A stretch of 8,255 bases of DNA. Origin: an uncultured Selenomonadaceae bacterium. GTDB taxonomy: Bacteria; Bacillota; Negativicutes; Selenomonadales; Selenomonadaceae. The stretch is from positions 1 through 8,255 of the forward strand of contig CAJOFG010000077.1 of the NCBI GenBank assembly GCA_905233965.1, written 5' to 3'. Under the pieces are notes generated by a model. That model saw only the letters and a program-made list of their open reading frames with translations, ran no database searches and was not told the DNA's origin. The translations under genes were made by a program, and so were the position numbers. Below, one piece after another: positions 1-5,931 of this stretch (the first letter of the stretch is position 1; each line of letters begins with the position of its first letter).

Positions 1-591
1 GTCGAATACGACAAAAAATTTTTGATTATCGGGAATATAAATTGCATCACCTACAAAGAAATTTTTCCGTTGCTCAAAGATAATAAAGCTTGGCTCGGTC
101 ACGGAATGGGCAGGTGGATAGGCGGCTTTATCGTTCCGGAAAAATATGAACTCTACGGGACTGAGGCACGGATTGACGAATACGGCAGAAGAATAGTTTC
201 ATCGAATAACAGTTTGTGGCTCACAAATATTGATTATGAAGAACGCCACGAAGATATTCCGCTTTTCCGTGAGTATTACAAAAATCCGGACGATTACCCC
301 AAATACGACAACTACGACGCGATAGAAGTTTCAAAGACCGCCGACATCCCGGAAGATTATTTCGGCGTTATGGGTGTGCCGATAACTTTCATGGACAAAT
401 ATAATCCGGAGCAATTTGAAATTTTGGGAATGGCAAAACGCGGAGCGGGAGATCCGAGTTTACGAAGCAAAGTTTACAAAAAAGAAGATTATCCCAATTA
501 CAGTGACCTGAATGCCGGACCGGTTTTAAATATCAACGGAAAATTAAAAAATACCTATCCGAGAATTTTAATTCGGCGACGTGAAAAATAA
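1..591 (+). CDS. EcoRI-family adenine-specific DNA methyltransferase, C-terminal part (5' truncated by window)
   Basis: The frame is open from the first base, so the gene begins outside the window; 196 residues are visible. Recognised from family style: the C-terminal part of EcoRI-type N6-adenine methyltransferases carries motifs such as YPKYDNYDAIEV (visible residues 99-110) and GVPITFMDKYNPEQFEILG (about 125-143), with a closing NGK...Y.RILIRR segment. The enzyme would transfer a methyl group from S-adenosylmethionine to adenine in a specific DNA site. The SAM-binding and NPPF-type catalytic motifs are expected upstream and cannot be checked here. A TTG at 22 could be read as a start but has no ribosome binding site, and the homology-like sequence continues before it. 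The nuclease gene starts 21 nt after the stop, so the two are probably cotranscribed. The target sequence cannot be deduced. Confidence 0.85.
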   Translation, partial: VEYDKKFLIIGNINCITYKEIFPLLKDNKAWLGHGMGRWIGGFIVPEKYELYGTEARIDEYGRRIVSSNNSLWLTNIDYEERHEDIPLFREYYKNPDDYPKYDNYDAIEVSKTADIPEDYFGVMGVPITFMDKYNPEQFEILGMAKRGAGDPSLRSKVYKKEDYPNYSDLNAGPVLNINGKLKNTYPRILIRRREK

Positions 592-612
592 TTGCGACGG
601 GAGGAAAATAAA

Positions 613-1725
613 ATGCAACTCGGCACAATGAAAATCGAATTGAACGAAATACCGATTCGCGAAGTCGCCGAAGGATTTATCGACAGCGCGGAAAAAGGTT
701 GTCGTGCTTACGGCGGCAGGTTGAATGTTCGCCCGGCATATCAGCGCGAATTTATTTACAAAGACGCGCAACGCAAAAAAGTTATCGAGAGCATCAAAAA
801 AAATTTTCCGCTCAACGTCATGTACTGGGTAAAGAACGCCGACGGAAATTTTGAAATGCTTGACGGACAGCAACGAACAATTTCGATCTGTCAATATCTC
901 AACGGAGATTTTTCATTCGAGCGGAGAAGTTTTGCAAATTTACCGGAGGACGAAAAAAATCAGATACTTGATTACAAATTGATGATTTACATTTGCAGCG
1001 GCGGTTCGAGCAGTGAAAAGTTGGATTGGTTCAAAATCGTGAACATTGCCGGCGTACAGGTGAACGATCAGGAAATGCGGAACGCGATTTATCCCGGCGA
1101 ATGGTTGACCGACGCGAAAAAATATTTCAGCAAAAAAAATTGTCCCGCAGTGAAAATTGCCGCCGACTATATGAAAGGTTCGCCCGGTCGTCAGGATTAT
1201 TTGGAAACGGTTTTAAAATGGATTTCCAAGCGCGACAAAATCGAAATTGAAGAATACATGGACAAACACGCGCAAGACCCGAACGCCGGCGATATTTGGC
1301 TGTACTTCAAAAAAGTTATCGACTGGGTTAAAGTGACTTTCCCGGAATACCGAAAAAAAATTATGCAGGGACAGGATTGGGGAATTTTTTACAACGAGTA
1401 CGGCGACAAAATTTACGACGCTGAAAAATTTGATGCGGAGATTAAACGTCTGCTTGAAGATGATGACGTGACGAAAAATTCCGGAATCTACGCTTACCTT
1501 TTCGACGGCAACGAAAAACATTTGAGTATTCGCAAGTTCAGCGACAAAATGAAACGTGCCGCTTATGAAAGGCAGAACGGAATTTGTGCGAAGTGCGGCA
1601 AACCGTTCGATATTAAAGATATGCAAGCGGATCACATCACACCGTGGAGCAAAGGCGGCAAGACAATCCCGGAAAATTGTCAAATGCTCTGCGCGAATTG
1701 CAACAGACGCAAAAGCAACAAGTAA
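613..1725 (+). CDS. DUF262 and HNH endonuclease domain protein, likely nuclease partner of the adjacent methyltransferase
   Basis: 370 residues from the ATG at 613. GGGAGGA at 599-605 lies 7 nt upstream and favours this start over the in-frame TTG at 592. The N-terminal part is a DUF262 (GmrSD N-terminal, ParB-like) domain, with R-P-A-Y-Q-R-E at 40-46 and the hallmark DGQQR at 84-88; in related proteins this module binds or hydrolyses nucleotide. The C-terminal 55 residues form an HNH nuclease with a zinc knuckle: C325-x2-C328, D340-H341, N355 and C360-x2-C363-N364. All expected zinc and catalytic positions are present, so the gene looks intact. Its place directly behind an adenine methyltransferase suggests a restriction-type role, cutting DNA that lacks the host mark. 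A modification-dependent (type IV-like) activity is the alternative. The middle region (about 130-300) is not recognised further. Confidence 0.85.
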   Translation: MQLGTMKIELNEIPIREVAEGFIDSAEKGCRAYGGRLNVRPAYQREFIYKDAQRKKVIESIKKNFPLNVMYWVKNADGNFEMLDGQQRTISICQYLNGDFSFERRSFANLPEDEKNQILDYKLMIYICSGGSSSEKLDWFKIVNIAGVQVNDQEMRNAIYPGEWLTDAKKYFSKKNCPAVKIAADYMKGSPGRQDYLETVLKWISKRDKIEIEEYMDKHAQDPNAGDIWLYFKKVIDWVKVTFPEYRKKIMQGQDWGIFYNEYGDKIYDAEKFDAEIKRLLEDDDVTKNSGIYAYLFDGNEKHLSIRKFSDKMKRAAYERQNGICAKCGKPFDIKDMQADHITPWSKGGKTIPENCQMLCANCNRRKSNK

Positions 1726-1737
1726 AAAGATTTTTGT

Positions 1738-1772
1738 CGGCAGAAAAAAATCTTCGGAGGATTTTTTTGCCG
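1738..1772. terminator. Bidirectional intrinsic terminator between convergent genes
   Basis: CGGCA plus GAAAAAAATC (1738-1752) pairs with GATTTTTTTGCCG (1760-1772), with a 2-nt bulge and a short TTCGGAG loop. The A-rich and T-rich arms give U-rich RNA on either strand. It sits 12 nt after the nuclease stop and directly abuts the trmD stop, so it can end both convergent transcripts. Confidence 0.75.
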
Positions 1773-1773
1773 C

Positions 1774-2466
1774 TCAATTTTCCGGCAAGCGTTCCAACAA
1801 ATCCGGTCGTCTGTTGCCGGTAATTTTTTTTGCCTGCTCCGTTCTCCACTTCAAAATTTCCGCGTGGTTGCCGGACAGCAATACTTCCGGTACGCTCATT
1901 CCTTCAAATTCGCGCGGGCGAGTGTATTGCGGGTAACTCAACATTCCGGAAAAAAAAGAATCCGTTTCCGCAGACTCCGACGAACCCAAAACGCCGGGAA
2001 TCATTCGCGCAACCGCATCGACAATCACCATCGCCGGCAATTCCCCGCCGGTCAAAACGTAATCGCCGATTGAAATCAATTCGTCGGCAAGTTTGTAAAT
2101 TCGCGCATCAAAACCTTCATAATGCCCGCAAATAAAAATCAGTCTGTCGAACGTTGCCAACTCTTTTGCCTTCTCCTGATTGAATGGCGTACCTGTCGGG
2201 TCGGTGATAATTATTCGGCGCGAAAAATTTTCCTCCGAACTCAACACGGAACGGACGGCGCGATACATCGGTTCCGGTTTCAAAACCATTCCGCTGCCGC
2301 CGCCGAAAGGCGAATCGTCAACTTGCCGGTGTTTGTCGAAGGCGAAGTCGCGAAGTTGAGTAAAACGAATTTCCAACAAATTTTTTTCCGTCGCTCGTTT
2401 GATTATACTTTCTCCGAAAACGCCGGCGAACATTTCCGGGAACAAAGTTATTATGTCGATTAACAT
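1774..2466 (-). CDS. trmD: tRNA (guanine-37-N1)-methyltransferase TrmD
   Basis: 230 residues, slightly shorter than the usual 240-255. TrmD makes m1G37 next to the anticodon of tRNAs reading CNN/GGN-type codons, which prevents +1 frameshifting. It is a SPOUT-fold homodimer with a trefoil knot that binds S-adenosylmethionine. Family motifs in order: VDDSPFGGGSGM (49-60), CGHYEGFDAR (113-122), GDYVLTGGELPA (134-145) and YPQYTRPREFEG (178-189). Arg154 and Asp169 fall at the same numbers as the catalytic pair of E. coli TrmD. The ATG (complement of 2464-2466) is preceded by GAGAGGA about 6 nt upstream on the minus strand. It is usually found in an rpsP-rimM-trmD cluster; here nothing of that kind precedes it, and a divergent gene lies upstream instead. 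The gene looks intact. Confidence 0.97.
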   Translation of the reverse strand: MLIDIITLFPEMFAGVFGESIIKRATEKNLLEIRFTQLRDFAFDKHRQVDDSPFGGGSGMVLKPEPMYRAVRSVLSSEENFSRRIIITDPTGTPFNQEKAKELATFDRLIFICGHYEGFDARIYKLADELISIGDYVLTGGELPAMVIVDAVARMIPGVLGSSESAETDSFFSGMLSYPQYTRPREFEGMSVPEVLLSGNHAEILKWRTEQAKKITGNRRPDLLERLPEN

Positions 2467-2515
2467 TTCAAATCCTCTCTAATCCGGTTTTAATTTTCTT
2501 TAACGTAATCTTAAG

Positions 2516-2544
2516 TTGATTATACCGGTTATCGGTGTTAGTAT
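2516..2544 (+). promoter_or_regulatory. Sigma-A-type promoter for the 83-residue gene
   Basis: TTGATT at 2516-2521, 17-bp spacer, TAGTAT at 2539-2544. The downstream ATG is at 2591. The upstream phased TTTAA boxes suggest activation or repression by a response regulator. Confidence 0.65.
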
Positions 2545-2547
2545 CCG
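2519..2547 (-). promoter_or_regulatory. Possible minus-strand promoter for trmD overlapping the forward promoter
   Basis: The minus strand reads a perfect TATAAT (complement of 2519-2524), about 53 nt before the trmD ATG. The -35 at 17-bp spacing (complement of 2542-2547, CGGATA) matches the consensus at only 3 of 6 positions. If used, it would overlap the forward promoter and the two polymerases would compete. Copy B lacks this TATAAT. Confidence 0.35.
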
Positions 2548-2590
2548 GATGAAAATAATTTTCATTGTTCGATTTTGGGAGGGCAAGACC

Positions 2591-2842
2591 ATGAAAGACA
2601 GAATCACGGTCACCAAAAAAAACAACAGGATAAACTTTTTCCTCAACGTAAAGGCGGGAAGATTTTTCCTGTTCAGCCAAAATTTCAGCAAGGGAGTTTA
2701 CAACTTCTTTCAAAAAGGTAAATCGGAAGCTGAGATAAGGAGTTTCAAAAAATGGAACGATAATCCCCGATTGGACAAGACGATTGAAAAAATTCCGATG
2801 TACGCAAGGTATGTTCGCAAAGAAATTATCGGCGTGAAGTAA
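2591..2842 (+). CDS. Small basic protein of unknown function (83 aa)
   Basis: The ATG at 2591 is chosen because GGGAGGG at 2577-2583 lies 7 nt upstream and a 17-bp-spaced promoter lies just before it; an earlier in-frame start would fall inside the promoter. The protein is rich in Lys/Arg and Phe, with no signal peptide, no membrane segment and no cysteine, so it should be cytoplasmic. Visible features are an INFFLNV...FFLFSQNFSKGV stretch (14-35) that looks like short strands plus a helix, then a basic tail with PRLDKTIEKIPMYARYVRKE (59-78). The family is not recognised. An intrinsic terminator follows, so it is probably a single-gene transcript. It shares its promoter cassette with the secreted-protein operon at 3132, which suggests co-regulation. 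Confidence 0.65.
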   Translation: MKDRITVTKKNNRINFFLNVKAGRFFLFSQNFSKGVYNFFQKGKSEAEIRSFKKWNDNPRLDKTIEKIPMYARYVRKEIIGVK

Positions 2843-2887
2843 TGCGGCAGACCAAAATTTATCGGTAAAACAAAAATATTTTTACTC

Positions 2888-2931
2888 GACGCAGGATTTT
2901 TTCTCCGGAAAAATTCCGCGTCAATTTTTTT
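2888..2931 (+). terminator. Intrinsic terminator after the 83-residue gene
   Basis: GACGC-A-GGATTTTTT (2888-2902) pairs with AAAAATTCCGCGTC (2909-2922) around a short loop and is followed by AATTTTTTT (2923-2931). It separates this transcript from promoter copy B. Confidence 0.75.
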
Positions 2932-2947
2932 ATCTGCCGGCAACAAT

Positions 2948-3027
2948 CTCTCTAATCCGGTTTTAATTTTCTTTAATGTGATCTTAACTTGACTTTACAG
3001 CTTGTCCTTGTTAATATCCGGATGAAA
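2948..3027 (+). repeat. Promoter/operator cassette, copy B
   Basis: Second copy of the 80-bp cassette at 2475-2554, with 11 mismatches and no gaps. The box series is TTTAAT (2962), TTTAAT (2972), CTTAAC (2983) and TTTACA (2994), so the last three recur exactly every 11 bp. It retains a degenerate form of the trmD leader and ribosome binding site at its left edge although no trmD lies next to it, hinting that copy A was the source. Confidence 0.85.
2989..3017 (+). promoter_or_regulatory. Sigma-A-type promoter for the secreted-protein operon
   Basis: TTGACT at 2989-2994, 17-bp spacer, TAATAT at 3012-3017; five of six consensus matches at the -35. The leader to the ATG at 3132 is about 107 nt. 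It contains a small inverted repeat GTAAC-G-GTTAC at 3075-3085 and no structure I recognise as a riboswitch. Confidence 0.7.
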
Positions 3028-3131
3028 TAATTCAACGATAAATTGTTTCGACAAAAAATTATCTCACACAAAGTGTAACGGTTACTCCATAAAAAATTGC
3101 TCAAAAATTTTTTTGAAAGAGGTGCTTGCAA

Positions 3132-3770
3132 ATGAAGTTGAGCAAAAAAATTTTGGCGGGTCTCATGGCGGGAACTTTCTTTTTCGGAGGAATAACCGCT
3201 CCGGTATCGGCGGCTCCCCCTCCTCCCCCGCAACAGATGAGTGAAGCGGACAGAGCGTCGCTCGCAAAAGAAATTGCCGCTCAATACGATGTCAACGAAC
3301 AGGAAGTACTCACCGCGCTCAAGGAAGACAGATTCATGGACGACATTTACTATGCGGCAATGTTGGCAAAAGTCAGCGGAAAATCTTTCCGTCAAGTCTT
3401 CGCAATGAAATCCGACTGGTTCGACGTGATGAAGGCTCTCGGAATTACGGAAGAAAAATATAATGAAACGATGAGAGAAATGGTCGCCGAAGACATTGCC
3501 GAACGCTCCGAACTCGACATAAACACCGTAAAAAAATTGATGGAACAACATTATTTCCCGCGTGACATCAGAATTGCCGGTCGTTTGGCGAAAGCGTCCG
3601 GAAAAAATGTTCAGGAAGTTTTGGATATGAAAAAAATAAACCGGCGTTGGAAAGACGTTGCAAAGGAACTCGGTGTCGATCCCGGATTGGTTCGACCGCG
3701 CAACGCGGCTGAAGAGGAAGAAGATGCCGAACAAAATCAAAACGGAAATCAACCCCGGGAACAAAGATAA
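3132..3770 (+). CDS. Secreted two-repeat helical protein of unknown function
   Basis: 212 residues from the ATG at 3132, with AAAGAGGTG at 3116-3124 upstream. A classical signal peptide (KLSKK, then a hydrophobic core) ends at PVSA, with probable cleavage after residue 27; the mature protein begins APPPPPQQ. Two homologous helical units follow, about 47-110 and 121-187. Both contain an (E/D)IA start, a central DI, LAK-(V/A)-SGK (78-84 and 152-158), a V(F/L).MK turn and a D-V-x-K-(A/E)-LG(I/V) end. The C-terminus (190-212) is an acidic then Gln/Asn-rich tail, probably disordered. No catalytic motif is visible. It would be periplasmic or envelope-located and may act as a binding or chaperone-like protein, but its function is unknown. 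It is first in an operon with the Pro/His-rich gene at 3805, 34 nt downstream. Confidence 0.8.
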   Translation: MKLSKKILAGLMAGTFFFGGITAPVSAAPPPPPQQMSEADRASLAKEIAAQYDVNEQEVLTALKEDRFMDDIYYAAMLAKVSGKSFRQVFAMKSDWFDVMKALGITEEKYNETMREMVAEDIAERSELDINTVKKLMEQHYFPRDIRIAGRLAKASGKNVQEVLDMKKINRRWKDVAKELGVDPGLVRPRNAAEEEEDAEQNQNGNQPREQR

Positions 3771-3804
3771 AATTTTTTCTCGACTATAAAAGGAAGTGAT
3801 TTGC

Positions 3805-4110
3805 ATGAAAACCGCCGGAAAATTTTTTGCCGCATTGCTCGTTTGCGGAGTCATGACTTTCGGTGCCGCGTCGGACAAAGTTGAAGCCGCAGAAACAAAT
3901 TCCGTGCAAACCGAATCGGTTGCAGAAATGACCGAAGAACTTTCATCAAGTGATGACGTTCAACTGCTTTACGGACCTCCGCCCCGTCCTCATCGCGGAC
4001 CTCACTACGGACCTCCGCCGCCTCCTCACCGCCCGCATTACGGATCTCCTCCGCGTCGTCCCGGACCGCCCCCTCCTCCTCCTCATCGTCGTCCCGGTCC
4101 CCGTCGGTAA
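3805..4110 (+). CDS. Secreted Pro/His/Gly-rich low-complexity protein
   Basis: 101 residues from the ATG at 3805, with AGGAAG at 3791-3796 eight nt upstream; the GTG at 3796 overlaps that site and is rejected. The signal peptide has a core of FFAALLVCGVMTFGAA with probable cleavage after KVEA (residue 28). A short acidic Ser/Thr-rich stretch (29-55) precedes a C-terminal tail (56-101) made almost only of Pro, Gly, His, Arg and Tyr. The tail holds three imperfect YG(P/S)PP...PH units about 11-12 residues long. The DNA shows the same period: TACGGACCTCCGCC occurs at 3970 and again at 4006, so the tail probably grew by slippage. It is strongly basic and could bind metal through its histidines, cell-wall polymers or a partner; none of this is shown. 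It is cotranscribed with the helical-repeat protein. Confidence 0.75.
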   Translation: MKTAGKFFAALLVCGVMTFGAASDKVEAAETNSVQTESVAEMTEELSSSDDVQLLYGPPPRPHRGPHYGPPPPPHRPHYGSPPRRPGPPPPPPHRRPGPRR

Positions 4111-4155
4111 AAATTTTTTGCAGACAAAATTACTTTTCGATATGCGAATCGGTTT

Positions 4156-4196
4156 CAAGCCGGGAAAAAATTTTTCGCCGGCTTGGAGCTTTTTTA
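4156..4196 (+). terminator. Intrinsic terminator after the secreted-protein operon
   Basis: CAAGCCGG (4156-4163) pairs perfectly with CCGGCTTG (4178-4185). The loop is itself A6T5-rich, and a T-run lies at 4190-4195. It isolates this operon from the feo promoter that follows. Confidence 0.75.
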
Positions 4197-4236
4197 TTTC
4201 GCCGATTGAAAAAGCTGAGAATAATTTTCAAAAAAA

Positions 4237-4255
4237 GTTGATAAAAATTATCAAC
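4237..4255. promoter_or_regulatory. Fur box (iron-responsive operator)
   Basis: GTTGATAA-AAA-TTATCAAC is a perfect inverted repeat. Its core at 4239-4253, TGATAAAAATTATCA, matches the 7-1-7 Fur consensus TGATAAT-N-ATTATCA at 13 of 14 defined positions. It overlaps the -35 of the feoAB promoter. Iron-loaded Fur is expected to repress there and release under iron limitation. Confidence 0.8.
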
Positions 4256-4266
4256 TGTGTTAGAAT
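4238..4266 (+). promoter_or_regulatory. feoAB promoter
   Basis: TTGATA at 4238-4243, 17-bp spacer, TAGAAT at 4261-4266. The -35 and part of the spacer are inside a Fur-like operator, so binding there would block polymerase. Confidence 0.75.
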
Positions 4267-4297
4267 CCGCGAAGTAATTTTTAGGGGGTTGATAATC

Positions 4298-4519
4298 TTG
4301 ACGATGAAAGATGCGAAAGTCGGCATGACCGTCAGAATTGATTCAATCGGCGAATCCGGATTGAAACAGCGGCTCATGACTATGGGACTTATTCCCGGAA
4401 CGCGCGTCGAAATTTTGAACTCGGCACCTTTGGGAGATCCGATTGCACTCCGTTTGCGTTCATATAATTTGGCGTTGAGAAAACACGATGCCGAAAAAAT
4501 TAAGGTTTCGGCGATTTAA
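4298..4519 (+). CDS. feoA: Ferrous iron transport accessory protein FeoA
   Basis: 73 residues, the usual FeoA size. FeoA is a small SH3-like cytoplasmic protein that works with the FeoB channel/transporter. The sequence shows the family pattern: MTMKDAKVGMTVRI start, G.(S)GLKQRLMTMGLIPGT (about 21-36), a central APLGDPI.LRLRSYNLALRK strand region, and a final A..I.V. The TTG at 4298 is preferred because AGGGGG at 4283-4288 lies 9 nt upstream; the ATG at 4304 would be 15 nt away. feoB begins 5 nt after the stop, so translation is probably coupled. It sits directly behind a Fur-controlled promoter. Confidence 0.92.
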   Translation: MTMKDAKVGMTVRIDSIGESGLKQRLMTMGLIPGTRVEILNSAPLGDPIALRLRSYNLALRKHDAEKIKVSAI

Positions 4520-4524
4520 ACGAC

Positions 4525-5931
4525 ATGGAAAGTAGTGACGGTAAAGGAATGGACAAATTATCTGTAGCATTGACCGGTAATCCCAATACCGGTAAATCGA
4601 CAATTTTTAACGAACTCACCGGAGCGCGGCAAAAAATCGGCAACTGGCCGGGCGTGACGGTTGACAAAAAAGTCGGCATGATCGACTACAACGGAAGAAC
4701 CATTTCCGTCGTCGATCTGCCCGGAACTTATTCGATGAACGCACGTTCTCAAGAAGAACAAGTCGTCAGCAATTATTTTTTGGAAAATAAACCGGATATT
4801 GTCGTGAACATTATCGACGCGTCGAACATTGCGCGAAATCTTTTTTTGACGCTCCAACTCATGGAACACGGTATTCCGCTCATCATCAACCTGAACATGA
4901 TGGACGAGGCAAAACGGCACGGAATTAAAATCGACGAAAGCAAGCTTGAAAAAATTTTCGGTATGCCGGTAACCAACACGGTCGGACGCAGTAACAAAAG
5001 CGTAAAAGTTTTGCTGGACGTTTTCACCGAAACACGAATGTCGAATTACAAACCCGGCGAAGAAGTTCTGAAACATATCGACAGAGTAAATGCAATTCGG
5101 GCAAAAAATATTTCGCCGGAAGAAATGGAAGAAGAAATTATAACCGCCCGCTATGATTTTATCGACAAAGTTATGGAAAGCGCGGTCACCGTCAACGCGA
5201 CGGACAAAACTTTCACCGACAAGCTGGACTCATACCTCGCGAACGGAATTTCCGCTCTCGTCATAATGCTTGCAATTTTTTATCTCCTGTTTCAAATTGC
5301 TTTTAATTGGGTCGGTCAACCTCTCGCCGATTTGCTCGGAGAATTTTTTGAGGAAGATTTGGCGGTTTGGGCAACTGAGGCAATGGCTGATGCCGGCGTT
5401 GCGGATTGGATGCAGTCGCTTATCTCCGACGGAATTATTGTCGGTGTCGGTGCGGTTTTAAGTTTCGTTCCGCTGATTTTCACTTTGTTCCTCTGCCTCA
5501 GTTTTCTTGACGGCACCGGTTACATGGCGCGTGTTGCGTTCGTCATGGATCCGATTATGAGAAGAGCCGGACTCAGCGGAAAAGGTATCATGCCTTTGAT
5601 TATGGGATTCGGTTGCGGCGTTCCGGCGATTATGGGTGCGCGGACGCTCGACACTCACAAAGACAGAATGATTTCAATTTTGGTTACGCCGTTTTTGACT
5701 TGTAACGCGAAAGTCCCGATTCTCGCACTCTTCGCGGTGATGTTCTTCCCGGAGAATGCGGCGAACATAGTTTTTGCGATGTACTTCGTCGGAATTATCG
5801 TTGCGATTTTAATGGCAAAAGTTTTGACGAAAACAATTTTCAAAGGCGAAGAGTCCTCCCGCCTTATCGTATGCCGGACATTAAAACGGTTTTGCTGGAA
5901 ACTTGGGACAAAGGCAAAGGCTACCTCGTAA
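4525..5931 (+). CDS. feoB: Ferrous iron transporter FeoB, N-terminal and central part (frameshifted)
   Basis: FeoB is the inner-membrane Fe(II) transporter with an N-terminal GTPase. G motifs are intact: G1 GNPNTGKST (18-26), G2 region PGVTVDKK (42-49), G3 DLPG (64-67), G4 NMMD (124-127) and G5 region TNTVGRSN (150-157). A helical linker follows (about 160-235), then membrane segments from about 241. The conserved GCGVPAIM (363-370) and LTCNAKVPI (391-399) carry the paired gate cysteines. True FeoB sequence ends about residue 444 (KGEES); the last 24 residues to the stop at 5931 are out of frame and unlike FeoB. The sequence resumes in another frame as LPPYRMP at about 5856. The start at 4525 follows feoA by 5 nt with only a weak ribosome binding site, consistent with coupling. 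If the frameshift is real, this half lacks the last membrane helices and should not transport. Confidence 0.88.
   Translation: MESSDGKGMDKLSVALTGNPNTGKSTIFNELTGARQKIGNWPGVTVDKKVGMIDYNGRTISVVDLPGTYSMNARSQEEQVVSNYFLENKPDIVVNIIDASNIARNLFLTLQLMEHGIPLIINLNMMDEAKRHGIKIDESKLEKIFGMPVTNTVGRSNKSVKVLLDVFTETRMSNYKPGEEVLKHIDRVNAIRAKNISPEEMEEEIITARYDFIDKVMESAVTVNATDKTFTDKLDSYLANGISALVIMLAIFYLLFQIAFNWVGQPLADLLGEFFEEDLAVWATEAMADAGVADWMQSLISDGIIVGVGAVLSFVPLIFTLFLCLSFLDGTGYMARVAFVMDPIMRRAGLSGKGIMPLIMGFGCGVPAIMGARTLDTHKDRMISILVTPFLTCNAKVPILALFAVMFFPENAANIVFAMYFVGIIVAILMAKVLTKTIFKGEESSRLIVCRTLKRFCWKLGTKAKATS

Larger units (their letters stand above)
2475..2554 (+). repeat. Promoter/operator cassette, copy A (80 bp, 69/80 identical to copy B)
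   Basis: Aligns without gaps to 2948-3027 (constant offset 473). The first 29 positions are identical. It holds TTTAA-like boxes TTTAAT (2489), TTTAAC (2499) and CTTAAG (2510), spaced 10 and 11 bp, followed at once by the -35 and -10 of the 83-residue gene. Its left edge is the trmD leader and ribosome binding site read from the other strand. Confidence 0.85.

Noticed and set aside
568..1683. Minus-strand open frames of 108 and 156 codons
   Set aside because: Both are opposite the DUF262-HNH gene, with Phe/Val-rich composition typical of antisense shadow.
1830..2463. Plus-strand open frames opposite trmD
   Set aside because: trmD is unmistakable on the other strand; these lack start signals and domain features.
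2468..2713. Minus-strand open frame of 81 codons just upstream of trmD
   Set aside because: It would run through promoter cassette A and the 83-residue gene, has no clear ribosome binding site, and the product shows no recognisable pattern.
2845..2939. Outer inverted repeat CGGCAGA / TCTGCCG enclosing the terminator, possible small RNA
   Set aside because: Only 7 bp across a gap of about 80 nt, with no own promoter; likely chance or extension of the terminator fold.
3018..3131. Riboswitch or other leader RNA before the secreted-protein operon
   Set aside because: The leader is about 107 nt but AT-rich; only a GTAAC-G-GTTAC repeat is visible and no conserved riboswitch core is recognised.
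2973..3878. Long open frame of 301 codons on the minus strand
   Set aside because: It lies opposite two genes with signal peptides and ribosome binding sites; its product is Phe/Ser/Arg-rich without domain signs, and it runs through promoter B.
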